Positions 32,678 through 41,265 of a stretch of DNA of 64,000 nt are shown here, in pieces. How positions within the stretch are numbered: the first letter of the stretch is position 1; every line of letters begins with the position of its first letter. The stretch is from Pseudomonas sp. KBW05 (GTDB taxonomy: Bacteria; Pseudomonadota; Gammaproteobacteria; Pseudomonadales; Pseudomonadaceae). A program made the translations under genes and the position numbers. Where the stretch lies: contig NZ_QAJM01000001.1 of the NCBI RefSeq assembly GCF_003852405.1, positions 102,454 to 166,453 of the forward strand. The letters are read 5' to 3'. The notes beneath the pieces were generated by a model. That model ran no database searches. It worked only from the letters and a program-made list of their open reading frames with translations, and was not told the origin of the DNA.

Positions 32678-34459
32678 ATGGACGCCAAAGGCCCAGTGCT
32701 AGATCTGGATTACGAAGCGATACGCTTAGGTCGAGTGGCGGAGCTATGTCCTCACGATGACCAGACGGACGATGTCTTCGAAAAAATAATCGCCATGACT
32801 TCGGAATACTTCAACGTCCCGATCGCTCTGATTTCAATCGTAGGCGAACACGAACAGTGGTTCAGGGCTCGGATAGGAATAGATGAGAAATCAACTCCCC
32901 GCGACGTATCATTCTGCGCCCATTCTTTGCTTGATAAAGAACCGTTAGAGATTCTGGATGCAAGAACGGACGAACGCTTCAAAGACAACCCTATGGTGGC
33001 CGGCCCTCCGTACATAAGATATTACGCTGGCGCACCACTGCTGACAGACGACGGGTTCTCACTTGGCAGCCTTTGCATAATTGACACTCTTCCCAGAGTT
33101 GCGATGAACAGCCGAGACGCAAGAATGCTCGTTCATCTATCTGAACTCGTGATCATGCGTGCCATGGGGTTACGGTCTCGCAACTACATCGATCAACCTA
33201 CAGGCCTATTCAATCGCCTTCGACTGGAGGAAGATATACGACAGGTCAGTAATAGTGGAACAGCGCACAACCTTTATGCTGTAGATGTGATCTCGCCTAA
33301 ATTCCTAAATGATGTAGTTAAAGCACTCGGATACAGCTTTTCACAAAACCTGATGCTGAACGTCAAAGCTCGCTTGCGTTCCCTAATACCAAAACAATGC
33401 ATTCTGTACAAAATTAGCCCCACACGTTTTGGCTTTCTTCTTAATGCAGAAGATCCAATCGAAAGCCTGTGTATGAAAATACTTTCAAGCTTTGACGAAC
33501 CGGTTGATTGCCAGGGAATTCCCATCTTAATGCAGACTGGAATAGGTGTATTACACATTGGCGATCCAAAGGAAAGAGACTGGCTACGTCTTGTGGTCGG
33601 CGCTGCCGATGACGCCAGGGTTAGAAATCTAGGCTGGGCTTTGTATCAACCTGAGCTGGATGCTGCGCAAAAACGAGCGTTTGTGCTCCTAAGCTCATTG
33701 TCAGAGGCTGTCCGCTCGACTAACCAATTCAACTTAGTATTTCATCCAAAAATCAATTTGCCGGATTACTCTTGCGCAAGTGCTGAAGCACTGATTCGTT
33801 GGGACCACCCTACCCTTGGCCCTATCGGTCCGGCAGAGTTTATACCTCTGGCTGAAAAAACTGCACTAATGCGATCTATAACCTTTTGGGTGCTTGATGC
33901 GGTTACAGCGCAGGCAAAGGAATGGAAAAACAAAGGAATAAGATTAAGAATCGCAATGAACGTAACTGTCGGCGACCTTGAAAACTCAAAATTCGTGGAT
34001 CGAATTGTAGAACTCATAGACGAAAGCGAACTTGACCCAAAAGCATTAGAGCTTGAGTTCACTGAAAGTATACTTATGACGGACCCCAAGACCGTACTAG
34101 CTCAGTTAGAGCGCGCGAGAGGACTGGGCATTGAAGTATCTATAGACGACTTTGGTACTGGATACAGCAACTGGTCGTACCTGAGACAGCTTCCAGTTAA
34201 CACAGTTAAGCTCGATCAATCACTCATCAACAACCTCAGTACAAATGAAAAAGACAAACGACTCGTTAAGACGCTGATCGAGCTCGCTAAAGGGCTAGGG
34301 TATAGGGTTGTAGCAGAGGGCGTTGAAACGGAAAAGACCCTTTCCTTGATTAGCCGGTGGGGCTGCACAGAAGCCCAAGGTTACTTGATCACTAAACCTC
34401 TGAGCGCGGCGCTACTGACCGAGTGGTTGGAACAGGGAGGCTTTCGGCCCGCGCTCTGA
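32678..34459 (+). CDS. GAF/degenerate GGDEF/EAL c-di-GMP phosphodiesterase
   Basis: 593 residues. Residues 20-165 form a GAF domain (VPIALISIVGEHEQWFRARI, FCAHSLL, GSLCIID). Residues 170-320 form a GGDEF fold whose catalytic loop is replaced by SPTRFGF, so cyclase activity is unlikely. Residues 335-590 form an EAL domain with the key motifs EALIRW, MNVTVGD, EFTES, DDFGTGYS, KLDQSL, VAEGVET and EAQGYLITKPL, which look intact for c-di-GMP hydrolysis. Low GC and plus-strand placement among late genes mark it as cargo. It may lower c-di-GMP and shift the lysogen toward motility. Confidence 0.88.
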   Translation: MDAKGPVLDLDYEAIRLGRVAELCPHDDQTDDVFEKIIAMTSEYFNVPIALISIVGEHEQWFRARIGIDEKSTPRDVSFCAHSLLDKEPLEILDARTDERFKDNPMVAGPPYIRYYAGAPLLTDDGFSLGSLCIIDTLPRVAMNSRDARMLVHLSELVIMRAMGLRSRNYIDQPTGLFNRLRLEEDIRQVSNSGTAHNLYAVDVISPKFLNDVVKALGYSFSQNLMLNVKARLRSLIPKQCILYKISPTRFGFLLNAEDPIESLCMKILSSFDEPVDCQGIPILMQTGIGVLHIGDPKERDWLRLVVGAADDARVRNLGWALYQPELDAAQKRAFVLLSSLSEAVRSTNQFNLVFHPKINLPDYSCASAEALIRWDHPTLGPIGPAEFIPLAEKTALMRSITFWVLDAVTAQAKEWKNKGIRLRIAMNVTVGDLENSKFVDRIVELIDESELDPKALELEFTESILMTDPKTVLAQLERARGLGIEVSIDDFGTGYSNWSYLRQLPVNTVKLDQSLINNLSTNEKDKRLVKTLIELAKGLGYRVVAEGVETEKTLSLISRWGCTEAQGYLITKPLSAALLTEWLEQGGFRPAL

Positions 34460-34639
34460 CAAGACAAGAGAGCGAGATGTGGCCAAGAGGGGTGGGAGTC
34501 AGCGATCTCCCAACGCACACACAGCGCGCCCATCCAGTGGACAATGTTAGTGCCCTCCGAGCTCAACGTTGAGCACCTTCAGTTTTCGGTCTAGTTTTAC
34601 TAAACCCAATCAGGGACGACTGAAAACAGGGGATAGGAC

Positions 34640-34876
34640 ATGTGTAGATGCAAGAACCTATTGGTTGCGGCGATTCTGGCAGCGGGAATGATGTCCCATG
34701 CAATCACGGCTAATGCCGAGGGGGATGTAGCCAGAGACGTTAGGACTGATATGCGCGATGCAGACAAAGATGCTGATCGGGCCGGCCATGATATAGACAA
34801 AGAATCTAAGCATCTGGAGAAGGAGCGGCACAAGGGGGACCGCCACGTAGACAAAGAGGTGAAGAAAGACATTTAG
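34640..34876 (+). CDS. Small exported charged protein
   Basis: 78 residues. Signal peptide (KNLLVAAILAAGMMSHAITA, cleavage likely after ANA) then a mature part made almost only of Asp, Lys, Arg, His and Glu (DADKDADRAGHDIDKESKHL). Likely periplasmic and unfolded or helical, perhaps metal- or polyanion-binding. It follows the EAL gene on the same strand and is probably lysogenic cargo. No family recognised. Confidence 0.6.
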   Translation: MCRCKNLLVAAILAAGMMSHAITANAEGDVARDVRTDMRDADKDADRAGHDIDKESKHLEKERHKGDRHVDKEVKKDI

Positions 34877-34954
34877 CCATGACTGCCATTTCGGCGGGCA
34901 GCTCCGACTTCAGCTCCCGCCCCACCCAAATAGCGATCTTGAAAACGCCTTATC

Positions 34955-35500
34955 TTACGCGGCAACCGTTTCGATTAACTCTTCAGCATCAAGCAGTTCT
35001 TGGGCTGCAGTCAGCGCCTCGTTTACCAAATCATCTAACCCCTTGCGAATCGACGAACGCCACCGATACCTGGTGGATTCCGGCTTGCCGTCATTGTCCC
35101 AATTCGTAATGTCGTACCAGGCGGCCGGGAGCACTGCCGCAGAACGCTTACCCTCGGCACCGGCAACCTGCGGAATCGCCCAGGTCAGCACCGCACACTC
35201 GCGAAACCGTTTCGGCGCCGGCGACCTAACCGAATTCAGCAACTCCAGTATCGCGCCGTGCTTGCGTTCCTCGTGAGTGGAGTACTTCGCTACCAGGGCG
35301 CGCCAGTGCGCCGGGGTAAGCGCTTTGTGCAGCCGGCCAAAGACCCAGCAGTCCTGGAGCAGCGCCGCTTCCTTGCCAACGATCTCCCCCTTCTGCTTGG
35401 CGCACTGAACCTTGGGCTCGAAGTCGCAGCCGCCGGCGGAAGTGATTGTCTCGGCCGCCAGGGCTCGAACTACTGCTGAAACAACGTTGCGATAGGTCAT
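34955..35500 (-). CDS. Putative late-gene regulator (Q position)
   Basis: 181 residues. Helical; includes LQDCWVFGRLHKALTPAHWR and YRWRSSIRKGLDDLVNEALT. It directly follows ninG with a 4-bp overlap, the place of Q antiterminators in lambda-like phages, and precedes the late genes. No motif proves antitermination, so the call rests on context. The many terminators among the late genes make an antiterminator necessary. Confidence 0.6.
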   Translation of the reverse strand: MTYRNVVSAVVRALAAETITSAGGCDFEPKVQCAKQKGEIVGKEAALLQDCWVFGRLHKALTPAHWRALVAKYSTHEERKHGAILELLNSVRSPAPKRFRECAVLTWAIPQVAGAEGKRSAAVLPAAWYDITNWDNDGKPESTRYRWRSSIRKGLDDLVNEALTAAQELLDAEELIETVAA

Positions 35501-36111
35501 GCGGCTTCCCCTTTCTTCAGTTCTTTGGTCTTTGCCCGGTATTCCGCGGTCATCGTCTTCAACTCATCCACGGTGTACTTCTTGGCCTCATGAGGGCCTT
35601 CCAGCCACTCAACCGCTTCGGCGCCGATACGCTTCACCAACTCAATGCGGTAATTCACGATGTTCCCGGAGAGCCGGGTATTGCACGGTGAACATTGGCG
35701 GTGGCAGTTCAGCGGCTCGAAGCGAAGTGCGGGATTGCTACCCACCGTGCGGTAATGGCCGGCGTCATACTTACCCTGGTGGTGGCGGCTGCAGCTGACG
35801 CACGGAAGCTCCGCGTCACGGGCACGAACCCAAGTATTGAACGCCTGCTGGGTGTCCTTCATGTGATCTGCCCTGCTCTTCAGCTTCTCCTTGCGGACCT
35901 TGATGTCCCGGCGACCAACATCAGCCAGGGCTCTCTTGGCGCTCGCCTGCCCCTTCTCCGACCTGCCGTAAGCAATGGCGCACTCGATCTCGCCGCACAC
36001 CACCTGCGAGCCGCGTGCAGGCGTGAACATCACTCGGCACTCTGGGCAGCGCTTGCGGCGTGGCCCACCGGACGTGAGTGGGGTTTTGCGTTGTAATGGG
36101 GTGCGCTTCAT
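35497..36111 (-). CDS. ninG: NinG-like recombination protein
   Basis: 204 residues. Cys-rich N-terminus (KRCPECRVMFTPARGSQVVC) followed by a conserved CVSCSRHHQGKYDAGHYRTV and CHRQCSPCNTRLSGN segment, the NinG/Rap signature with an HNH-like zinc core. Lambda Rap cuts recombination junctions. Coupled to ninB upstream (ATGA). Confidence 0.92.
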   Translation of the reverse strand: MKRTPLQRKTPLTSGGPRRKRCPECRVMFTPARGSQVVCGEIECAIAYGRSEKGQASAKRALADVGRRDIKVRKEKLKSRADHMKDTQQAFNTWVRARDAELPCVSCSRHHQGKYDAGHYRTVGSNPALRFEPLNCHRQCSPCNTRLSGNIVNYRIELVKRIGAEAVEWLEGPHEAKKYTVDELKTMTAEYRAKTKELKKGEAA

Positions 36112-36623
36112 GCGGCCTCCTTGAATGCTTCGAACTCTGCCATTTCGGTCAGGCGCTCTTCCGTGAGCGTCGGCCAGTCATGCAGCACCAAGTACCCACA
36201 GCACTGGCGCCAGAAGTCTTGGAATGTCTCCTCCCCCATTGAGTCGTAGGAAAGGCTGCGGGGTGTCTTGCGGGTGAGCTGGCCCAGGCCCGGGATGTCG
36301 AACAACTCCTCGTCGCAGTACACGCCGGATTCCAGCTGCAGTGCCTTGATCGCGTCGTGGGACCGCTTGCCTGAAAACCGATCGATGTTTTGGCTCAGCA
36401 CGCGGCCCAGGCCGTGGACCAGACCGTTGAACCGTGGGTTGCGTGGCTGCTTGAGGTCGGCGCGGATCTTGGTGTTGATGCGGAAATCTCGCTCGCGGAG
36501 GATCGACCGGTCAGCATCGGAGGAAGGCACGAATGCAGCCACCTCCTTACCGGTTGCTGGATCGACCAGACGGCGCAGCACGAGGTACACGGGCATTGGG
36601 CGAGGCTTGGCTGGCTTGGTCAT
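36108..36623 (-). CDS. ninB: NinB-like recombination mediator
   Basis: 171 residues. RDFRINTKIRADLKQPRNPR, FNGLVHGLGRVLSQNIDRFS and ETFQDFWRQCCGYLVLHDWP fit NinB (Orf), which loads RecA or phage annealing protein onto SSB-coated ssDNA. Position before ninG is as in lambda. Confidence 0.9.
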   Translation of the reverse strand: MTKPAKPRPMPVYLVLRRLVDPATGKEVAAFVPSSDADRSILRERDFRINTKIRADLKQPRNPRFNGLVHGLGRVLSQNIDRFSGKRSHDAIKALQLESGVYCDEELFDIPGLGQLTRKTPRSLSYDSMGEETFQDFWRQCCGYLVLHDWPTLTEERLTEMAEFEAFKEAA

Positions 36624-37096
36624 GCTGCAACCCCCGCCAAAGGCTCGCCGCTGCGCCGAGCAGAAAGATGGCCGCGCAAGATAAAGGCGTCGACGACGAA
36701 GCCGCCAAGGTCGATCGCCAGCGGAATACCCTCGCCGCGCCCCCGCGCCACGTAATATTTACGCTCGTCGCGCCCTTGCACCGGGTCAAATACGAAGTAA
36801 CCGCTGTCGGTGACTTCAATCAGGATCTGGTGGTTTCCGCCCTCGATGTTGAGCGACGGGGAGGTGCACAGATAAACGCCTTCATCGGCCAGCGGCGGGC
36901 AGTCCAGGCTGGAGAAAGCCGTGTATTCAATGCCAAGGCGCTCCAGCATTTGCCGCAAGGTGAGATCGCCGTCGCGATATGGCTGGTGCATTTCTTGGAT
37001 GACATCCCGCGCCGAGCGCCCAACGATCATTGCGAGGCAGGTCGACACGCAGCTGTACGGGCACGGTTGCATCTGGTGAGTGATCATCGGGCTCAT
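36620..37096 (-). CDS. C39-peptidase-like protein in the nin region
   Basis: 158 residues from the ATG at 37096, which overlaps the upstream stop (ATGA). QPCPYSCVSTCLAMIVGRSA carries a papain-like Gln/Cys active-site pattern. GGNHQILIEVTDSGYFVFDP supplies the His and Asp of C39-like peptidases. No signal peptide, so it acts in the cytosol. Peptidase C39-like proteins are unusual in nin regions; the substrate could be a phage or host protein, or the fold may be non-proteolytic. Confidence 0.65.
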   Translation of the reverse strand: MSPMITHQMQPCPYSCVSTCLAMIVGRSARDVIQEMHQPYRDGDLTLRQMLERLGIEYTAFSSLDCPPLADEGVYLCTSPSLNIEGGNHQILIEVTDSGYFVFDPVQGRDERKYYVARGRGEGIPLAIDLGGFVVDAFILRGHLSARRSGEPLAGVAA

Positions 37097-37707
37097 TGCT
37101 GCTCTCCCTTGCCCATGGCGGCGCACTCTTCTTCCCACGGGAAAGCACTGTACGACTCAAAGTCAGTCTCCCAGTGAGCCGGCTCAGTCATGCCCACGTT
37201 GTCGTGATACGCCTGGTAGTGGGCACACCTGAAAACGTAAAGGCCTGAACCCTTCTCGAAATAGTCCTCCCGATATTCAAGGATCTCAGCCTGGATCAAG
37301 GCCAGCTGTTCGACGGTGATCTGGCCGGTGATAGCGCTGATGAAGGGGTCGTCGCCTTCGCTGTTAAAGACCTCGATCCAGACTGACTCTTCACCATTGC
37401 GCCATGCATTGGCGTCGTACTGGCACTGCTCAATATCGTCGCGCAGCGCCTCGTTCTCGGCCTTGAGCTGGTCGCGCTCGGCCAGCAGGTTTAACGCGGC
37501 TTCGACGGTGCCGCCATGATGCTCCAGCAGGATCAGCTGCTTGTTTTCTGCGTTCAGGCGCTCGTTCTCGGTGATCAGGGAGGAAATCGTTTCAACCGTG
37601 CACACGTCGAAAAGTGCTTCGACGGCCTTGCGGAACTCATGCGGACCATCGCAATTTTCTGAGCGGCAGGCCTCAAGCAATGGTTTCAGGTCGGTGTAGT
37701 CGGTCAT
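37093..37707 (-). CDS. Coiled-coil early protein (Ea22-like)
   Basis: 204 residues from the ATG at 37707 (AGGAGGG SD). Coiled coil at about 55-105 (ENERLNAENKQLILLEHHGG, AERDQLKAENEALRDDI), then an acidic globular end (EILEYREDYFEKGSGLYVFR). Resembles Ea22/EaD-type accessory proteins found near replication genes. Role unknown. Confidence 0.65.
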   Translation of the reverse strand: MTDYTDLKPLLEACRSENCDGPHEFRKAVEALFDVCTVETISSLITENERLNAENKQLILLEHHGGTVEAALNLLAERDQLKAENEALRDDIEQCQYDANAWRNGEESVWIEVFNSEGDDPFISAITGQITVEQLALIQAEILEYREDYFEKGSGLYVFRCAHYQAYHDNVGMTEPAHWETDFESYSAFPWEEECAAMGKGEQQ

Positions 37708-37708
37708 T

Positions 37709-38515
37709 TCAAAAGCCCTCCTTTCCGCGCTGCGATTCCCACTCAAACGGGATGACGATCACCCCACCCTCCCGAAGCCGATCAATGCAGCGATCGCCGA
37801 TAGCGTCCGGCAGCGCCTTTGCATCCAAGTTGGAAACGATCACCGTGGGGCGGATCTGCTCGTACCGACCGTTGATGATTGCGAACAGCGTGGTCAGCTC
37901 GAAGTCGCTGGGCTTTTCCTTGCTGACGCCGATCTCGTCTAGGACAAGCAGCGAGGGGCTGATCAGGCTGGCGAGGATTTGGCTTTCGCTCTGGTCGCTG
38001 GTGCGGTCGTAGGTCGCCCGGATGGCCTGCAGCACGGAACCGATGGTGCGGTACACAGCCGTGGCGCTGGACCTGGCCATTATCTCGTTGGCGATCGCCA
38101 CGGACAGGTGCGTCTTGCCGGTACCGGGCTTGCCCAGTAGCAACAGGCAGCGACCGGTCTCGGCGATCTGCGCGAATTCAGCGGCATACCGGCGACAGGT
38201 GTTCAGTGTCTTGCGTTGTTCGGTAGTGATCGCGACGTAGCCGTCCAGGGTCTTGCTGGCGAAGCGCTTTGGGATCAGCGCGGCGCCGAGCTTGCGCTCC
38301 ATCGCCATGCGCAGTTCCATCGCCTTGTTGGCCTGCTGCGCAGCGTCTGCCTTCTCCTGGATGATCCGGCTGCACTCAGGGCACCCGCTTTTCAACTCTC
38401 GGCCGAGCACAGGAAAAACCTTCTGGTCGTAGTCGCCGTGAGTTTCGCAGTGAGCGGGCTGGATGCGAGCGCCCGGTGGCAGTTCGGGGATTTGCTGGGA
38501 TGGCTCAGATCGCAT
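37709..38515 (-). CDS. DnaC-like helicase loader
   Basis: 268 residues from the ATG at 38515 (GAGGA SD). An N-terminal zinc-binding pattern (HCETHGD, then SGCPEC) is followed by an AAA+ domain: Walker A LLGKPGTGKTHLSVAI, Walker B LLVLDEIG, sensor VIVSNLD, Arg finger near RCIDRLREGG. It loads the host replicative helicase at the phage origin. It overlaps the O-like gene by 11 bp. Confidence 0.93.
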   Translation of the reverse strand: MRSEPSQQIPELPPGARIQPAHCETHGDYDQKVFPVLGRELKSGCPECSRIIQEKADAAQQANKAMELRMAMERKLGAALIPKRFASKTLDGYVAITTEQRKTLNTCRRYAAEFAQIAETGRCLLLLGKPGTGKTHLSVAIANEIMARSSATAVYRTIGSVLQAIRATYDRTSDQSESQILASLISPSLLVLDEIGVSKEKPSDFELTTLFAIINGRYEQIRPTVIVSNLDAKALPDAIGDRCIDRLREGGVIVIPFEWESQRGKEGF

Positions 38516-39350
38516 AGGAACCGTCCTCACGCTGAATCAGCCCATCTGTGTAGTTGCGCTCGGCAAAGCCTGTGTGACGCGATTGGGGCGCTGGCGCCGG
38601 CGCAGATTCCGCTAGGCGCTTGATCACCCAGGACGCCTTGAAACCCTGCCAGCCAGAATTCAGCGCCTCGGTGATTGCCTCTTCGGCGGTGATGCCAGCC
38701 TCGGCGCACTTGGCCAGCTCGGTGTTCACGGTTGACCAGACGGTGGCGGTCACGGCGGCGCGTTTGGCTTTGCGCTGGGTGAGCCAGTCTGCCAAAAGCT
38801 GCTCGGGGACGTTGTGCGGGTTGTCGGCCAGCAGCTGAGACATGCCGAACGGCGCCTTGCGATCAGGCTTCGCCGGTTCGGTTTTTGGTTGGGGCGGATT
38901 AATCTCTTTCGTAGAAAGAGTTAATAGGGGTTCTTTCTTTGCATAAAGAAGGGAGTCGTCGGTTTTGGTCTGTTTCGCGGCTGTGCCGATTCGGACCACT
39001 TGAGCCGAATCAGACGATATGGTCTGTTTCGGCTCTACTACAAAGATCCACTCTTTTGGATCGCAAACTCCGATGTCACCGCGTGCGCCACCCTCTCGGT
39101 AGAGTACGCGACGGCGTAACAGGCCGGAGATGGCCTTCGACACCGTGTCGGGATGAATGTGGGTTGCCTTGGCGATATCAACCGCCGGGATGCGATGGGC
39201 ACCCGTGCTGAAGTTCAAGGTGGCCTTGGCCACGTACAAAACGATCTTCATCTCGCGCGCCGACAAATCGATGGCCATCAGGCCATCCATCATTTGGTTA
39301 TCCATTCGGGTAAACCCCCGAGGGTTGTGTATCGGAACAATGTTTGGCAT
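38505..39350 (-). CDS. O: Replication protein O-like
   Basis: 281 residues. The N-terminal winged helix (GFTRMDNQMMDGLMAIDLSA, REMKIVLYVAKATLNFSTGA, then HPDTVSKAISGLLRRRVLYR) matches phage replication protein O. A low-complexity middle is encoded by the iteron-containing DNA, and the C-terminal part would bind the DnaC-like loader. It initiates replication by binding the iterons within its own gene, as in lambda. Confidence 0.88.
   Translation of the reverse strand: MPNIVPIHNPRGFTRMDNQMMDGLMAIDLSAREMKIVLYVAKATLNFSTGAHRIPAVDIAKATHIHPDTVSKAISGLLRRRVLYREGGARGDIGVCDPKEWIFVVEPKQTISSDSAQVVRIGTAAKQTKTDDSLLYAKKEPLLTLSTKEINPPQPKTEPAKPDRKAPFGMSQLLADNPHNVPEQLLADWLTQRKAKRAAVTATVWSTVNTELAKCAEAGITAEEAITEALNSGWQGFKASWVIKRLAESAPAPAPQSRHTGFAERNYTDGLIQREDGSYAI
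38895..39035. other. Candidate replication origin with four iterons
   Basis: Inside the O-like gene four related sites follow GGTCTGTTTCGGCTC: 38965-38982 (direct), 38983-38999 (inverted), 39002-39015 (inverted) and 39021-39035 (direct). The last two form a 14-bp-arm palindrome with one mismatch. An AT-rich stretch with small hairpins (38895-38950) flanks them. The arrangement parallels lambda ori. Confidence 0.65.
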
Positions 39351-39377
39351 GATTTCTCTCGCTTAAAGCTGTTAAAG

Positions 39378-39404
39378 AAGCCGACCTCGACCGTCGGCTT
39401 TTTT
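39378..39404 (+). terminator. Hairpin terminator between O-like and CII-position genes
   Basis: AAGCCGAC/GTCGGCTT stem with six T on the plus strand. On the minus strand the run after the stem is TTCTTT, so it could also act as a weak tR1-like site for leftward transcription. Confidence 0.6.
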
Positions 39405-39415
39405 GTGCCTGGAAT

Positions 39416-40030
39416 TCAGGCGATGGATTTCAATGGCCTCGCCCCGGCGAGCAACTGCTCCGCACGACGCCCCAGCTCCCCCGCCTTCGCTTCAACCTGG
39501 CGGCACTGCTTGGCGAACGCTGGCAAGTGCGGCAGATCCAGTTCGCACATCACCTGGTCATCGAACACTTCGCTGCCGGTGTCGATCACATCGCCCAGCG
39601 CGCGGATCAGCGCACCGAAGCTTTTGTTCGCACATTGGTCGCTGGTCATCTGGCGGGCTCCGATCAAGCCGTGGCGGCAAGCCAGCTCGTTCAGGCAGTG
39701 ATCACGGTATTCAGGCTCAAGGGCGTTGACCCACGACTCTTCCAGCCAGGACGGCATTTCTTGATCGCCGTTCAGCCACCGCTGTACACGCTTTAGCCAA
39801 CGGCCGGTAGCCTTCACAAACTCACTCACGTCGCCAGTTAGTTCGGGTGAATTGAAATCAGGAACTACCTTTTCCTTGGCTCGATCAGGGATCGACAGGT
39901 GCAGCTCACGGCTCAAGGCCTGGGCGAAATCGTCCTGGCTCAAGCTGGTGCGTGCGATCTGGTTTGCAGCATGGGCGACCAGCACCTGATCACGGGTTTG
40001 TACGGTGTGTCTGGAACTGGACGTTTGCAT
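39416..40030 (-). CDS. CII-position regulatory protein, unknown
   Basis: 204 residues, between cro and O, the place of cII in lambda-like phages. The N-terminal part (SLSQDDFAQALSRELHLSIP) could be a helix-turn-helix. The middle (ATGRWLKRVQRWLNGDQEMP) and end are helical. It is much longer than CII (about 97 residues), and I cannot confirm DNA binding. A lysogeny decision role is inferred only from position. Confidence 0.6.
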   Translation of the reverse strand: MQTSSSRHTVQTRDQVLVAHAANQIARTSLSQDDFAQALSRELHLSIPDRAKEKVVPDFNSPELTGDVSEFVKATGRWLKRVQRWLNGDQEMPSWLEESWVNALEPEYRDHCLNELACRHGLIGARQMTSDQCANKSFGALIRALGDVIDTGSEVFDDQVMCELDLPHLPAFAKQCRQVEAKAGELGRRAEQLLAGARPLKSIA

Positions 40031-40080
40031 GGGGACTGCTCTCTTCTAATCTGGCTTCAATGGAACAGCGGACATGAATA

Positions 40081-40260
40081 TCAAGCGGCCTGGATCTTCT
40101 TTGCCGCCTTGAACTTGCCCTTGGAGAGGACCTGAATCTGGTACTGCCGGGATTCAGGGATCGTTTCTCCCCACATGGTCACGGCGCTCGGACGAATGCC
40201 CAGAGCCAGTGCCAGCTTTGTCTTACTACCGAAGAATTCGGCGACTTCATCAGTCTTCAT
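40081..40260 (-). CDS. cro: Cro-like repressor
   Basis: 59 residues: MKTDEVAEFFGSKTKLALAL, then GIRPSAVTMWGETIPESRQY. A small helix-turn-helix of the YdaS/Cro type. SD GAGGA, 8 nt upstream. It is divergent from the CI-like gene with operators between. A promoter TTGACG (40316-40311), 17 bp, TGAAAT (40293-40288) reads into it. Expected to repress cI for the lytic path. Under the usual ORF length cut-off. Confidence 0.88.
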   Translation of the reverse strand: MKTDEVAEFFGSKTKLALALGIRPSAVTMWGETIPESRQYQIQVLSKGKFKAAKKIQAA

Positions 40261-40289
40261 TGCGCATCCTCGTTCGATTCTGACGCAAT

Positions 40290-40359
40290 TTCAGCATGCT
40301 TAATTTATCGCGTCAACGGCGTTTTATGCCTACTGCATACTTAAATTCAGTTAACTTAA
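40290..40359. promoter_or_regulatory. cI/cro operator cluster
   Basis: Three 14-bp near-palindromes of consensus TTCAGCATGCTTAA: 40290-40303, 40331-40344 and 40346-40359. The first overlaps the spacer and -10 of the cro promoter. The other two lie just upstream of the cI ATG. Matching sites recur at 45102-45160. Confidence 0.8.
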
Positions 40360-40369
40360 TATTGAGTCC

Positions 40370-41026
40370 ATGGAAAGACACGAACGTATTGCCCGCGCTA
40401 TCAAGCTCAGCGGTAAAAAAAAGGGAGAAATTGCGACGCTTTGCGGCGTAGCGAACTCTGCTGTCACTCAATGGATTTCTGGCGAGAGCAAAAGCCTCCG
40501 TCCGGAGAATCTTTACGCGCTCGCTAAGGCGACCGGATTCCGAGCGGAGTGGCTCGGCATTGGCGAAGGCCCGGAACAAGACGCATCGGAGTCCAACGTT
40601 TCAATTGCTGCGCAGCCTTCGCAAAGCTTTCGCTACCCGGTAATCAGTTGGGTGTCTGCTGGCTCCTGGGCGGAAGCAGTTGAGCCCTACCCTGCCGGGA
40701 TCTCGGATCGTTACGAGTTTTCCGAGTACAACTCGAAAGGCCCTGCGTTCTGGCTTGAGGTGAAGGGCGACTCGATGACCTCTCCGGTCGGCACGAGCAT
40801 CGCCCAGGGATCACTGATCCTGGTAGACACCGAAGTCGAAGCAACGCCGGGCAGGCTTGTCGTGGCCAAGCTTCCTGACAGCAACGAGGCAACCTTTAAG
40901 AAGCTGGTCAGTGATGGCGGGAGGCTTTACCTGAAACCCCTGAACCCTGGCTACCCAACTGAAGTTTTTGACGAGAACTGCCGGATCGTCGGTGTTGTTG
41001 TTCAGGCTACGCAGAAGTTTCTCTGA
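40370..41026 (+). CDS. cI: CI-like repressor with S24 autoprotease
   Basis: 218 residues. An N-terminal helix-turn-helix (KKGEIATLCGVANSAVTQWI) binds operators. The C-terminal LexA/CI domain has the Ala-Gly cleavage site (SWVSAGSW), the Ser nucleophile (VKGDSMTSP) and Lys (LVVAKLPDS). It keeps the lysogen and should self-cleave with RecA filament during SOS. Little room for an SD (site c ends 10 bp before the ATG), implying tight autoregulation. Confidence 0.93.
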   Translation: MERHERIARAIKLSGKKKGEIATLCGVANSAVTQWISGESKSLRPENLYALAKATGFRAEWLGIGEGPEQDASESNVSIAAQPSQSFRYPVISWVSAGSWAEAVEPYPAGISDRYEFSEYNSKGPAFWLEVKGDSMTSPVGTSIAQGSLILVDTEVEATPGRLVVAKLPDSNEATFKKLVSDGGRLYLKPLNPGYPTEVFDENCRIVGVVVQATQKFL

Positions 41027-41265
41027 TGCCCTCCGCTCTTGGAAAACCATCGACCTCATGGCGAGAGGAAAGCTTCTGGAGCAAGGTCTGGCTCTGGGCC
41101 TGGCTGGCGCTCATGGTGGTTTTCACAACCGAAGCTGGCATTTGGCCGGACGGCAGCTCATCCAACCGCAAGCGAGTCTTCAGCCCTGGCTTCGTTGTGC
41201 TCTGCGCCATCGTCGCTGTAGTTGAGCTGATAGCGCTGAACCACTTCTATGGTGCGCGCGGATGA
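41026..41265 (+). CDS. Small membrane protein co-translated with cI
   Basis: 79 residues; its ATG overlaps the cI stop (TGATG), so it is made in the lysogen. Two membrane segments (VWLWAWLALMVVFTT and GFVVLCAIVAVVELIAL) with a short loop between. Coupling to cI suggests superinfection exclusion or host membrane change, but no family was recognised. Confidence 0.7.
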   Translation: MPSALGKPSTSWREESFWSKVWLWAWLALMVVFTTEAGIWPDGSSSNRKRVFSPGFVVLCAIVAVVELIALNHFYGARG

